A DNA stretch of 64,000 bases from Paraburkholderia hiiakae (GTDB taxonomy: Bacteria; Pseudomonadota; Gammaproteobacteria; Burkholderiales; Burkholderiaceae). The stretch is taken from positions 124,001 to 188,000 of the forward strand of contig NZ_CAJHCQ010000013.1 of NCBI RefSeq assembly GCF_904848665.1, read 5' to 3'. The translations under genes were made by a program, and so were the position numbers. Below, in pieces: positions 43,750 through 51,870 of this stretch (position 1 is the first letter of the stretch; every line of letters begins with the position of its first letter). Below the pieces are notes generated by a model, which was given only the letters and a program-made list of their open reading frames with translations, was not told the origin of the DNA and ran no database searches.

Positions 43750-45140
43750 GCTGCGCTCCTGATGGTCCATTTGCCCGTGCTGGCATCCACCGTGCCCGCA
43801 AGGCCGTTGCCCGCGAGGCGTTTCGCGAGATCGGCGTCGACGTTGACGCCTGGCTTGAAGGTCACGTCCAGACGCCGGTCGTGATAATCGAGCGCCGCGA
43901 TGCCGTTCGCGGGCACCGGACCGAGCGAACGAGCGAGGCCGTCGGACAGCGCGAGGAAGTCGTCGGGCGAGGGCTCGCCCGCGGCCAGGCGCAATTGCTG
44001 CAACTGGCGCGCCATCTGTCCGGCGGGGTCGAGGACGACGGTCGTCTTCGGGAACGCGTTGAGGAGCAGCTCGGTCATCTGCGCGCTGATGGCGTCGCGC
44101 TGGCGCGCCATCATGAGCCACTGGATATTCGCCCCCACGACCGCGACGACGAGCGACGCGGCCACGAGCACGATCGGCACGCGCAGACGCCGCAGCGTCG
44201 CGCGATCGAGCTGCCACGGCTGCGAGGCGAACTCGAACTGGCAGAGGTCGAAGCGGCAGGCGAGCGCGCGCCGCGCGAGCGCCTCGAACGTGAGCGTCTG
44301 CGCACCCGGCAACGCGGCGGCCAGCGACGCGCGGGCGGCCGCGCTCGCGGGCTCGCCCGGGAGCTGGGTGAGGACGTAGCCCGAGACCGGCGCACCGCCG
44401 GCGAGCGCCGTGACGGTGGCCGCTACGCTCGCGGCGGGCACGGCGAAGCCGTCGGCGAGCGCGCCGCGCACGATCGCGAGTTCGAGCGCCACTTCCGTCG
44501 TGGCGGCCGCGGGCTCCAGCGCGACGCCGGGCAGCAGCGCGGGGGCGGTGGCAACGACATGGCCCAGCACGCATGCGGTGACGGGATCGAACGCGGGCGT
44601 GGCAGCGGAGGCGGGATTCGCGGCAGCGGACGTTACGCGCGGCTCTGCGGGCACGGCAGGCTCAGTTACTTGAGCCTCGTGAGCCGCCTCCACCACCTGC
44701 GCGGCCGGCAGGCAGCGCGCCACGGGCACGGCGCGCAGATTGCGGTGCCCCGCGGCGGTGAAGCCTTCCAGGAGAAAGCGGAACCAGCCTCGATCGATGG
44801 CCGCCACGACCTGCCGGCCATCGGCCAGGCGCTTCGGGTCGAGCGCGAGATGGCAGGTCTGCGCATCCTGGATCAGATGATCCTCGACCACGTTCGGCAG
44901 CGCCTGACGCAGACGCGGTCCCCTGAGCGGCGGCACGGTGGCGGCGAGCATGAGCAGGTCGCGCGCGGCGATCAGCAGGATGGTGGCCGAGGCCTTCGGC
45001 AGCAGCCCCAGCGCCGAACGGCCCGCGCGCTGCGTGTTGCCCGTCTTGTCGAGCAGCACGAAGGGCAGTTCCGGCAGTTGCCATTCCTGCGAGTGGACCG
45101 CCGGGTCGCGGGGCGGCATGAGAACGATCAGCGTGCTCAA
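43746..45140 (-). CDS. gspL: Type II secretion protein L
   Basis: 464 residues from TTG at 45140, chosen because 'STLIVLMPPRDP' is the family's N-terminus and GAGGTG precedes it; a GTG two codons upstream is an alternative. Cytoplasmic actin-like domain (about 1-310), a membrane helix near 'VPIVLVAASLVVAVVG', and a periplasmic domain. Couples ATPase GspE to the platform. Overlaps gspM. Confidence 0.88.
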   Translation of the reverse strand: MSTLIVLMPPRDPAVHSQEWQLPELPFVLLDKTGNTQRAGRSALGLLPKASATILLIAARDLLMLAATVPPLRGPRLRQALPNVVEDHLIQDAQTCHLALDPKRLADGRQVVAAIDRGWFRFLLEGFTAAGHRNLRAVPVARCLPAAQVVEAAHEAQVTEPAVPAEPRVTSAAANPASAATPAFDPVTACVLGHVVATAPALLPGVALEPAAATTEVALELAIVRGALADGFAVPAASVAATVTALAGGAPVSGYVLTQLPGEPASAAARASLAAALPGAQTLTFEALARRALACRFDLCQFEFASQPWQLDRATLRRLRVPIVLVAASLVVAVVGANIQWLMMARQRDAISAQMTELLLNAFPKTTVVLDPAGQMARQLQQLRLAAGEPSPDDFLALSDGLARSLGPVPANGIAALDYHDRRLDVTFKPGVNVDADLAKRLAGNGLAGTVDASTGKWTIRSAA

Positions 45141-45174
45141 ACGCACCTCTTTTCGATGTTGGTCGGGGACGGTT

Positions 45175-46305
45175 TCATGGTTCGTCGCTAACGCGCACGA
45201 TGCGCGTCGTATGAGTGAGCGGATCGCGCCAGACAAGTGTCGTGCGGTCCACCTCGGCGCGCTCGTGCTGCACGCGCCCATGGACCAGAAAATAACTCGT
45301 GTTGACGTCGATCTGCGTGGTGTCGATCGAGACCTGCTTCACGCCCACCCCTTCGAGCGCGAGTTGCACGTCGCTCACGTTGCGGAAAAACACGCTCTGG
45401 CGATGCGCGACGAGGGCCTGTGCATTCGAAAGGCTCATACCCGTCACGACGGAGGCGATCACCTCGGCGCTCGCCGTGTTCATGTTCACGGGCGTCACGG
45501 TGGGCAGAATTGTCACGAACGGGCGCAGCCGCGCGACGGCGTCGGGCGTGAAACCGGGCACATCGAGGAGCGAATCGACGCTCGTCATCAGCAGCGGGGC
45601 GACGCCACTGTTGTTGTCGGGCTCCGAGAGGCCGGGGTTGTCGGTGTAGTTGCCGCCGCCAGTCGTTCCGCCGCCTGCGAGCACCTCGGCTTGCGACCCG
45701 GTGTTCGTCGTGGCGGTTTGCGTCTGGAAGCGCGTTGCCGAGTAGGCAAGCCCTGAGCGCAGGTACACCGCGGTGTTCTTCGCGAGTGACTGGTCGATGC
45801 CGAGAATTTGCAACAGGCGCGCGAATGCCTCGATCTCCGTGACGTTCAGCTGCAGCGAGCCGGGCGTGCTGGTTGCCGCGAGATCGCGCAGATTGAAGCG
45901 CGCCTGGGCGTCTTCGATCGAACCCGAGAGCCAGGTGTCCGCGCCCTGTTGTGTGCGCGCTTCGCCGATCTGGCCGAGGAAGTCGGACAGGCGCGTTCTC
46001 GCGAGCGGGACGCCCCACGCGCCGCCAAGATACGTGATGCCCGCCGACGTATCCGCTTCGGAGCGCAGCACGAGGCGCGTCCAATCGAGCGAGGCGCGCG
46101 CGATCCATTGCGCCTGCGCGAGTAGCCGCTGATTCTCGATGCGCCGCAACTGCACCTGCTGGCGCCACAACATGCCCGAGACGATGATCGCCGAAAGCGC
46201 AACGACGAGTAGCGCACTGATGATGGCCGCCCCGCGCCGTGCGCGCGTGGAACAGCTGGATCGTCTGGTTTGCCGGGCGGCGGTTCGTTGTGTGCGCAAC
46301 GTCAT
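45175..46305 (-). CDS. gspK: Type II secretion minor pseudopilin K
   Basis: 376 residues. 'RRGAAIISALLVVALSAIIV' is the type III signal segment without the usual Glu5, as in other GspK. The large globular part with 'FNLRDLA' and 'NMNTASAEVIASVV' matches GspK, which caps the pseudopilus tip with GspI and GspJ. Overlaps gspJ by 4 bp. Confidence 0.92.
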   Translation of the reverse strand: MTLRTQRTAARQTRRSSCSTRARRGAAIISALLVVALSAIIVSGMLWRQQVQLRRIENQRLLAQAQWIARASLDWTRLVLRSEADTSAGITYLGGAWGVPLARTRLSDFLGQIGEARTQQGADTWLSGSIEDAQARFNLRDLAATSTPGSLQLNVTEIEAFARLLQILGIDQSLAKNTAVYLRSGLAYSATRFQTQTATTNTGSQAEVLAGGGTTGGGNYTDNPGLSEPDNNSGVAPLLMTSVDSLLDVPGFTPDAVARLRPFVTILPTVTPVNMNTASAEVIASVVTGMSLSNAQALVAHRQSVFFRNVSDVQLALEGVGVKQVSIDTTQIDVNTSYFLVHGRVQHERAEVDRTTLVWRDPLTHTTRIVRVSDEP

Positions 46306-46985
46306 TCCCCCACCAGAAACACGCGGGTCACCGGCCGCTCGAGCGCATGCGAACCCACGCTCACCTGCACCCCCGTCACCGCGCGCGGCAGCGGTGCGTT
46401 ACCGAGTTGCGGCACCTTGAGATCGTTGTCATTGCCCGTTACCTGAGAGCGCACGTCCTGCATGTTCGCCGTCCAGCCCGTCTTCGGCACGTACAGGCGC
46501 GCGTTGATGACGTCCACGCCGCTCATCATCGGCAACGCGCCCCAGTTGTCGCCTTCGCCGCCGCGCAGTGCACGCCGCAGCGCCCCGAGATTGGCGAGGG
46601 GCGGCGACGCATAGCGCACCACCTGGCCGCCCGACACGCGGTAGCGCACCACTTGCAGGCGGGGCGCCGCGCCCGGCGGCACCGCGAACGCGCGCACGAT
46701 CTGCAGCGCGCCGCCGTCGAGCGAGATGGCGACGCCGCCCGCTTCGTCGTCGGAGGCGGCTTCGCGCAAGTCGATGCGCATCTGGTCGAACATCTGCGCG
46801 AACACGCGCTCCTGCGCCATCGAGCGCGTGATGGTCTCGCGCCCGCGGACAATCTCGTCGAGGCCGCGCCACGAGAGGATCGCCACCACGGCCATGATGG
46901 CGATCGCAACGAGCAGCTCGATCAGCGTGAAGCCGCGCGCTGATGCGGCGACGCGCACGCGGTCACAACGAGCGGTTCGTCTCAT
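46302..46985 (-). CDS. gspJ: Type II secretion minor pseudopilin J
   Basis: 227 residues; prepilin site 'ARG|FTLIELLVAIAIMAVVA' with Glu5. The C-terminal part has 'EGDNWGALPMMSGV', usual for GspJ. Tip-complex component processed by PilD/GspO (not in this window). Overlaps gspI by 23 bp. Confidence 0.92.
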   Translation of the reverse strand: MRRTARCDRVRVAASARGFTLIELLVAIAIMAVVAILSWRGLDEIVRGRETITRSMAQERVFAQMFDQMRIDLREAASDDEAGGVAISLDGGALQIVRAFAVPPGAAPRLQVVRYRVSGGQVVRYASPPLANLGALRRALRGGEGDNWGALPMMSGVDVINARLYVPKTGWTANMQDVRSQVTGNDNDLKVPQLGNAPLPRAVTGVQVSVGSHALERPVTRVFLVGE

Positions 46986-47403
46986 TGGCGAGCACCGTGA
47001 CGAGTTGCGCGAGATTGCCGGAGCGGCCGGGCATCGTCACCGACACCTCCACGCGCCGAAAAACGGGGTTAGGCGTTGCCGCGACATGCTGCGTGCAGGT
47101 CAGCCGCAGATTACCCTGCGAGCAGTCGAAGCTGCTCTCGCCAAGGTCGGGCCACGCGTGCACGAGTCGCAGTTGTGCAAGCATGTTGTCCGCACTCCAG
47201 CCCGCAAGCAGGCGGTCGTGCAGGTCGGCTTCGCTCGCGGCAAGGCTGCCCACGGCGCGCAACGAAGCGGCCAGTGCAATCGCGATGATTGCGAGCGCAA
47301 CCAACACTTCGATCATCGTGAAACCGCGCTCACGTACCGAACGTACCGGACGATCCAGGCGAGCGCTGCGGCCGCGCTTTCCTCCACGTATCGAGAGCCG
47401 CAT
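46963..47403 (-). CDS. gspI: Type II secretion minor pseudopilin I
   Basis: 146 residues; prepilin site 'ERG|FTMIEVLVALAIIAIAL'. The leader before cleavage is about 27 residues; the true start may be an internal codon nearer the site. Component of the pseudopilus tip with J and K. Confidence 0.92.
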   Translation of the reverse strand: MRLSIRGGKRGRSARLDRPVRSVRERGFTMIEVLVALAIIAIALAASLRAVGSLAASEADLHDRLLAGWSADNMLAQLRLVHAWPDLGESSFDCSQGNLRLTCTQHVAATPNPVFRRVEVSVTMPGRSGNLAQLVTVLANETNRSL

Positions 47404-47404
47404 C

Positions 47405-47929
47405 TCAGCGCACCTCGAAGCGGCCAGTGCCGGTGCCGACGATCGTCGCGCGGCCGGCTGCCGAAAAGAGTGTGATCTGCACCGGCACGTCCACGGCCTC
47501 GGTGCCGAAGATGAGCCGGTTTGCCTGCGTGTCGTCGCCGCCGGGGTAGGTGATCGCCACGCCGGTCACGCCGCCTTCCCACTGGCGCGGTCCGAGCAGA
47601 TCGTCGCGCAGCGGACGCCAGCCGTCTTCCGTATGGACATCGAAGCGGAACCCGCCCGCGAGCGGCTGCCATGCAATGGGCCGCGCCCGCACCTGCGCCT
47701 CGTCGCCCGCCGATTCGAACAGGAGCGCGAGACGCTGCGCCTCTTCGTTCAGATCGGTGCGCGGATTGCGCGTGAGCGTGAGCGAAGCGAGCGAGATGAG
47801 AATCCCCGCGATCAGCAGCACCACGAGCATTTCGAGCAGCGTGAACCCCGCCGCGCGCGAGCGCATGCCCGCGCGTGAGGTGCGCGAAAAACGGCGGTCC
47901 CGGCAAGGGGAAAGGCGGCTCGGTTGCAT
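47405..47929 (-). CDS. gspH: Type II secretion minor pseudopilin H
   Basis: 174 residues; prepilin site 'AAG|FTLLEMLVVLLIAGILI', then a beta-sandwich domain with 'GWRPLRDDLLGPRQW'. A shorter start at the Met-Arg-Ser before the cleavage site would remove about 21 residues. Two bases separate its stop from gspI. Confidence 0.9.
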   Translation of the reverse strand: MQPSRLSPCRDRRFSRTSRAGMRSRAAGFTLLEMLVVLLIAGILISLASLTLTRNPRTDLNEEAQRLALLFESAGDEAQVRARPIAWQPLAGGFRFDVHTEDGWRPLRDDLLGPRQWEGGVTGVAITYPGGDDTQANRLIFGTEAVDVPVQITLFSAAGRATIVGTGTGRFEVR

Positions 47930-47950
47930 GGATGCAGCGTGGCGGATGAC

Positions 47951-48415
47951 TTACTGCCAGGAGCCGACATCGGCGTCGTTACCTTCGCCGCCAGGTTTGC
48001 CGTCGGCGCCATAGCTGAATACATCGATCTCGCCGTGCACGCCCGGGTTCAGGTACTGGTACGGATTGCCCCACGGGTCATTGGGCAGGCGCTCCAGATA
48101 GCCGCCGTCCTTCCAGTTGTTCGGCACGGGGTCGGTGGTCGGCTTTTGCACGAGCGCCTGCAGCCCCTGGTCCTGGGCCGGATAGCGGCCGTTGTCGAGG
48201 CGATAGAGCTTCATCGCCTGCATGATCGTACCGATATCCTGGCGCGCGGCGACGCGGCGCGCTTCATCGGGACGACTCATGATCTTCGGCACGATCAACG
48301 CGGCCAGAATGCCGAGAATCGCGATCACGACCATGATTTCGATGAGCGTGAAACCGCGTTGGCGGCGCGTGCGCGTGACTTCGATTTCGGCACGGCGTTT
48401 GGCCCATATGGACAT
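47951..48415 (-). CDS. gspG: Type II secretion major pseudopilin G
   Basis: 154 residues; prepilin site 'QRG|FTLIEIMVVIAILGIL', then 'LYRLDNGRYPAQDQGL' and 'YGADGKPGGEGNDADVGSW', the GspG C-terminal calcium-binding signature. Main subunit of the periplasmic pseudopilus. First gene of the gspG-N operon, divergent from gspC. Confidence 0.97.
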   Translation of the reverse strand: MSIWAKRRAEIEVTRTRRQRGFTLIEIMVVIAILGILAALIVPKIMSRPDEARRVAARQDIGTIMQAMKLYRLDNGRYPAQDQGLQALVQKPTTDPVPNNWKDGGYLERLPNDPWGNPYQYLNPGVHGEIDVFSYGADGKPGGEGNDADVGSWQ

Positions 48416-48624
48416 GAATTCTTTCCTCCCTCGCTAGATATGGTTGCGGTGCACGCTTGTGCGCCGCGCTTCGTCCGCTTGCAATCGAACCGCCGCTTGA
48501 ATCGGCCGGGTCCTCGCACGCATGACGGGTCATTGTAATGTCACACGATGACGCCTTTCCGACGCCTTGCAGGCATGGCAAACGCGTACATCAAAAATTT
48601 CATAAACCTTCGTACAATGAGCGC

Positions 48625-49038
48625 ATGAACCCACTGCAAATCCGCCTTCTTTCCCTCGCCGCGTTTGCGGTGTTCTGCGCCACGGCCACGTGGTGGACGA
48701 TCACCCTCGCCACGAACCGCGCGGCACCGGTGCAGGCTGCCGCCGCTCAGCCGCCGATCTCGCTCGACCAGGCCGGCACGCTGTTCGGCGGCAGGCTCGA
48801 GCGCAACCCCGTGCAGGACATTCACCTGTTCGGCATCCTCTCGCTCGCTCAAGGCGCCGCGGCGATCGTAAGCATCGGCGGCGAACCGCCGAGAGCCATC
48901 TCGCTCGGCGGCCCAATCGACCAGAACTCAAAACTCTTCGAAGTGCGCCCCCGCTCGATCGTCATCGACCGCCACGGCGTGCACTCCGAAATCTTCCTGC
49001 CGCCCAACGCAGCCGGTCCCACCATCTACATGCGCTGA
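48625..49038 (+). CDS. gspC: Type II secretion protein C
   Basis: 137 residues, shorter than the ~270 of enterobacterial GspC: one membrane helix (about 8-26), then only the HR domain ('LFGGRLERNPVQDIHLFGIL...GGPIDQNSKL'); no PDZ domain. Links the inner-membrane platform to secretin GspD. It is the only gsp gene on the plus strand, between gspF and gspG, an arrangement typical of Burkholderia. Confidence 0.88.
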   Translation: MNPLQIRLLSLAAFAVFCATATWWTITLATNRAAPVQAAAAQPPISLDQAGTLFGGRLERNPVQDIHLFGILSLAQGAAAIVSIGGEPPRAISLGGPIDQNSKLFEVRPRSIVIDRHGVHSEIFLPPNAAGPTIYMR

Positions 49039-49097
49039 GTTGCGCGCGCCCGGCTTCGTGCCGGCCGCCTCGCGCAGTTCGTACTCGTTCGTACGCC

Positions 49098-50315
49098 TTA
49101 CTGCACGAGGTTGTTCAGCTCGATGATCGGCAGCATCACCGCGAGCACGATCACGAGCACCACGCCGCCCATCGCCAGAATCAGGAGCGGTTCGAGCAGG
49201 CTCGTGAGGAACATCGTGCGCCGCTCCAGTTCGCGCGCTTCGCCTTCGGCCGCGCGGTCGAGCATGGTTGTCACGTCGCCGGTCGCTTCGCCGGATCGGA
49301 TCAGGTGCACGAGCACCGGCGGAAACGTCTTCGTATTACCTAGCGCGCGAGAAAGCGACGTGCCTTCGCGCACACGCACGATGGCTTCGTCGATGTTCGT
49401 GCGCATCGCCTTGTTCGAGAGCGTTTCGCCCGCCGCTTGCAGCGCGCGCAGGATCGGCACGCCCGCCGCGGAGAGAATGCCGAGCGTGCTCGCGAAGCGC
49501 ACGGTGTTGTAGCCGCGCACGAGCTTGCCCGCGAGCGGCGCGGTGAGCATCCAGCGGTCGAACGCGAGACGCGGCCCGGGCCTGCGCAGAGTCGCGCGCA
49601 CGATCCACGAAACCAGCGCCACGGCGATCAGCACCGCCCACCACCACTGCCGCACGAATCCCGAAAGCGCCATCATCACGATGGTGAGGAAGGGCAGTTG
49701 CTGCTTGGTGCTCGCAAACACGTTCACCACTTGAGGCACCACGTAGCTCAGCAGGAACGTGACGATGCCGAACGCGATGATCGTGACGATCGTCGGGTAC
49801 GTGAAGGCAAGCACGATCTTCTGCTTGAGCGCATTGCGCTGCTCGATGTAGTCGGCCAGACGCGAAAGCACGATGCCGAGTTTGCCGGTGTGCTCGCCCG
49901 CAGCCACGAGCGCGCGGTAGATGTCCGGGAAGTCGCGCGGATGCTGCTCGAGCGCGCTGGCAAGCGAATGGCCGCCGAGCACCTCGGCGCGAATCGCCGC
50001 CATCAGTTCCCGGATGTAGTCGCGCTCGGACTGCTCGGTGAGCACCGCGAGCGCCTCGCCGAGCGGCAAGCCCGCTACCAGCAGACTGGCGAGCTGGCGC
50101 GTGAGGATGGCCTGCTCGCGCTGCGAGAGCTTGCGCCCGAGCGCAAGCCGCTGCGCACGCGCGCCGCGCGTGCGGGTCGCGGCCGGCTCGACCACGAGCG
50201 GCGTGAGGCCCTGGCCACGCAGCAGCGCGCGCGCGCCGCGCGCGCTGTCGGCGTCGAGCACGCCTTTTTGCGGTTTGCCCGTGGCGTCGATGGCTTCGAA
50301 GCGAAATGCCGGCAT
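49098..50315 (-). CDS. gspF: Type II secretion inner-membrane platform protein F
   Basis: 405 residues, normal GspF length. 'AFRFEAIDATGKPQKGVLDAD' start, two repeated GspF domains, and membrane helices near 170-190, 220-240 and the C-terminal 375-400. Core of the assembly platform that works with GspE. Its stop faces that of gspC 59 bp away. Confidence 0.96.
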   Translation of the reverse strand: MPAFRFEAIDATGKPQKGVLDADSARGARALLRGQGLTPLVVEPAATRTRGARAQRLALGRKLSQREQAILTRQLASLLVAGLPLGEALAVLTEQSERDYIRELMAAIRAEVLGGHSLASALEQHPRDFPDIYRALVAAGEHTGKLGIVLSRLADYIEQRNALKQKIVLAFTYPTIVTIIAFGIVTFLLSYVVPQVVNVFASTKQQLPFLTIVMMALSGFVRQWWWAVLIAVALVSWIVRATLRRPGPRLAFDRWMLTAPLAGKLVRGYNTVRFASTLGILSAAGVPILRALQAAGETLSNKAMRTNIDEAIVRVREGTSLSRALGNTKTFPPVLVHLIRSGEATGDVTTMLDRAAEGEARELERRTMFLTSLLEPLLILAMGGVVLVIVLAVMLPIIELNNLVQ

Positions 50316-50373
50316 GTTGCTGATCGACCTCGCTTTTATTGAACGTCCATCTTGTGGTTCATCTTGCGGCCCA

Positions 50374-51870
50374 TCACGCGCCGCCCGTCACGCGCAGCAC
50401 TTCTTCGAGCGACGTCCTGCCCGCATCGATCCAGCGCTCGCCGTCTTCACGCAGCGTGCGCATCCCTTGCGTCCGACCGGCCTGGAAGATCTCCGCATCG
50501 GCGGCATTGCGGTGGATGAGCGCGCGAATCGGCTCGTCGATGAGCAGCAGTTCGTATACGCCGCGCCGTCCCGAGTAGCCCGAATGACCGCAACGCTCGC
50601 ACCCCACCGGATGCCAGCGCTTCCTGCCGTCGTCTTCCACGCGCTCTTCCTTGCACACGGGGCAGAGCTGGCGCACGAGGCGCTGCGCAAGCACGCCGAG
50701 CAGCGACGAAGCGAGCAGATACGGTTCGACGCCCATGTCGGTCAGACGCGTCACCGCCGAGGCGGCGTCGTTGGTATGGAGCGTGGCGAGCACGAGGTGA
50801 CCCGTGAGCGAGGCCTGCACGGCGATCTGCGCGGTTTCGAGGTCGCGGATTTCGCCGATCATGATGATGTCCGGGTCCTGACGCAGGATCGAGCGCAACG
50901 CGCGCGCGAACGTCATGCCGATGCGCTCGTTCACCTGGGTCTGCCCGATGCCCGAGAGGTCGTACTCGATCGGGTCTTCCACGGTCATGATGTTGGTCGT
51001 GGCCGTTTCGAGCCGCGACATTGACGCGTACAGCGTGGTTGTCTTGCCCGAGCCCGTCGGGCCGGTCACGAGCACGATGCCGTGCGGCTTCGCGATCAAC
51101 TGGTCGAACTTGCCGAGCGTGTCGCCGGCCATGCCGAGCGCTTCGAGGTTCAGACGCTGCGCGTCTTTTTCCAGCAGACGCAGCACGGCGCGCTCGCCGT
51201 GGCCCGTGGGCAGCGTGGAGACGCGCACGTCCACCGGTCGCCCGCCTACGCGCAGCGTGATGCGACCGTCCTGCGGCAGGCGTTTCTCGGCAATGTCGAG
51301 CTGCGCCATGATCTTGATACGCGAGATAAGCGCACCGTGCAGCGCCTTCTTCGGGCGCACGACGTCGCGCAGCGTGCCGTCCACGCGAAAGCGCACCACC
51401 GAGGCATTCTCGAACGGCTCGATGTGGATGTCCGATGCCTGCTCGCGCGCGGCCTGTGTCAGGAGCGCGTTGATCATGCGGATGATCGGCGCGTCGTCTT
51501 CGGACTCCAGCAGATCTTCCACTTCGGGAATGTCCTGCATGAGGCGCGAGAGATCCACTTCGCCTTCCACTTCGCCCACTACCTGCGCGGCGCTGCCGTC
51601 CTGGCGCGCGTAAGCCTGGTTGATGGCCTGCGCGAGTTCGTCGGCCGGCAAGCGCACGAGCGCGAACGCGCCGAAATTGCGCGCGACCTCAGCGATGGCG
51701 GCCTGCGACGTGCGCTCGCTGATCCACACTTCAAGGCCCTCGGCGCGCTGGTGGGCCACGAGAATCTGGCCGCTGCGCGCAAAGCCGTACGGCACGAGGC
51801 GAGCGGCGAGCGGCGAGGGCGGCTCGCGGTCCGCGCCGCTCGTGGCCGCAGGCGCGTGAGGCGTGCTCAC
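50374..51870 (-). CDS. gspE: Type II secretion ATPase E
   Basis: 498 residues from GTG at 51870, overlapping the gspD stop (GTGA). Walker A 'GPTGSGKTTTLYA', Asp box 'EDPIEYDL', Walker B 'GEIRDLETA' and the tetracysteine motif 'LCPVCKEE...GCERCGHSGY', the latter in the zinc-binding domain. Hexameric ATPase that powers pseudopilus assembly. Confidence 0.97.
   Translation of the reverse strand: MSTPHAPAATSGADREPPSPLAARLVPYGFARSGQILVAHQRAEGLEVWISERTSQAAIAEVARNFGAFALVRLPADELAQAINQAYARQDGSAAQVVGEVEGEVDLSRLMQDIPEVEDLLESEDDAPIIRMINALLTQAAREQASDIHIEPFENASVVRFRVDGTLRDVVRPKKALHGALISRIKIMAQLDIAEKRLPQDGRITLRVGGRPVDVRVSTLPTGHGERAVLRLLEKDAQRLNLEALGMAGDTLGKFDQLIAKPHGIVLVTGPTGSGKTTTLYASMSRLETATTNIMTVEDPIEYDLSGIGQTQVNERIGMTFARALRSILRQDPDIIMIGEIRDLETAQIAVQASLTGHLVLATLHTNDAASAVTRLTDMGVEPYLLASSLLGVLAQRLVRQLCPVCKEERVEDDGRKRWHPVGCERCGHSGYSGRRGVYELLLIDEPIRALIHRNAADAEIFQAGRTQGMRTLREDGERWIDAGRTSLEEVLRVTGGA

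Noticed and set aside
43231..44574. Long single frame covering gspM and antisense-like sequence of gspL
   Set aside because: The gspM part is real, but the upstream 275 codons are an out-of-frame reading of gspL; the GTG at 43749 fits the family and the GTGA overlap.
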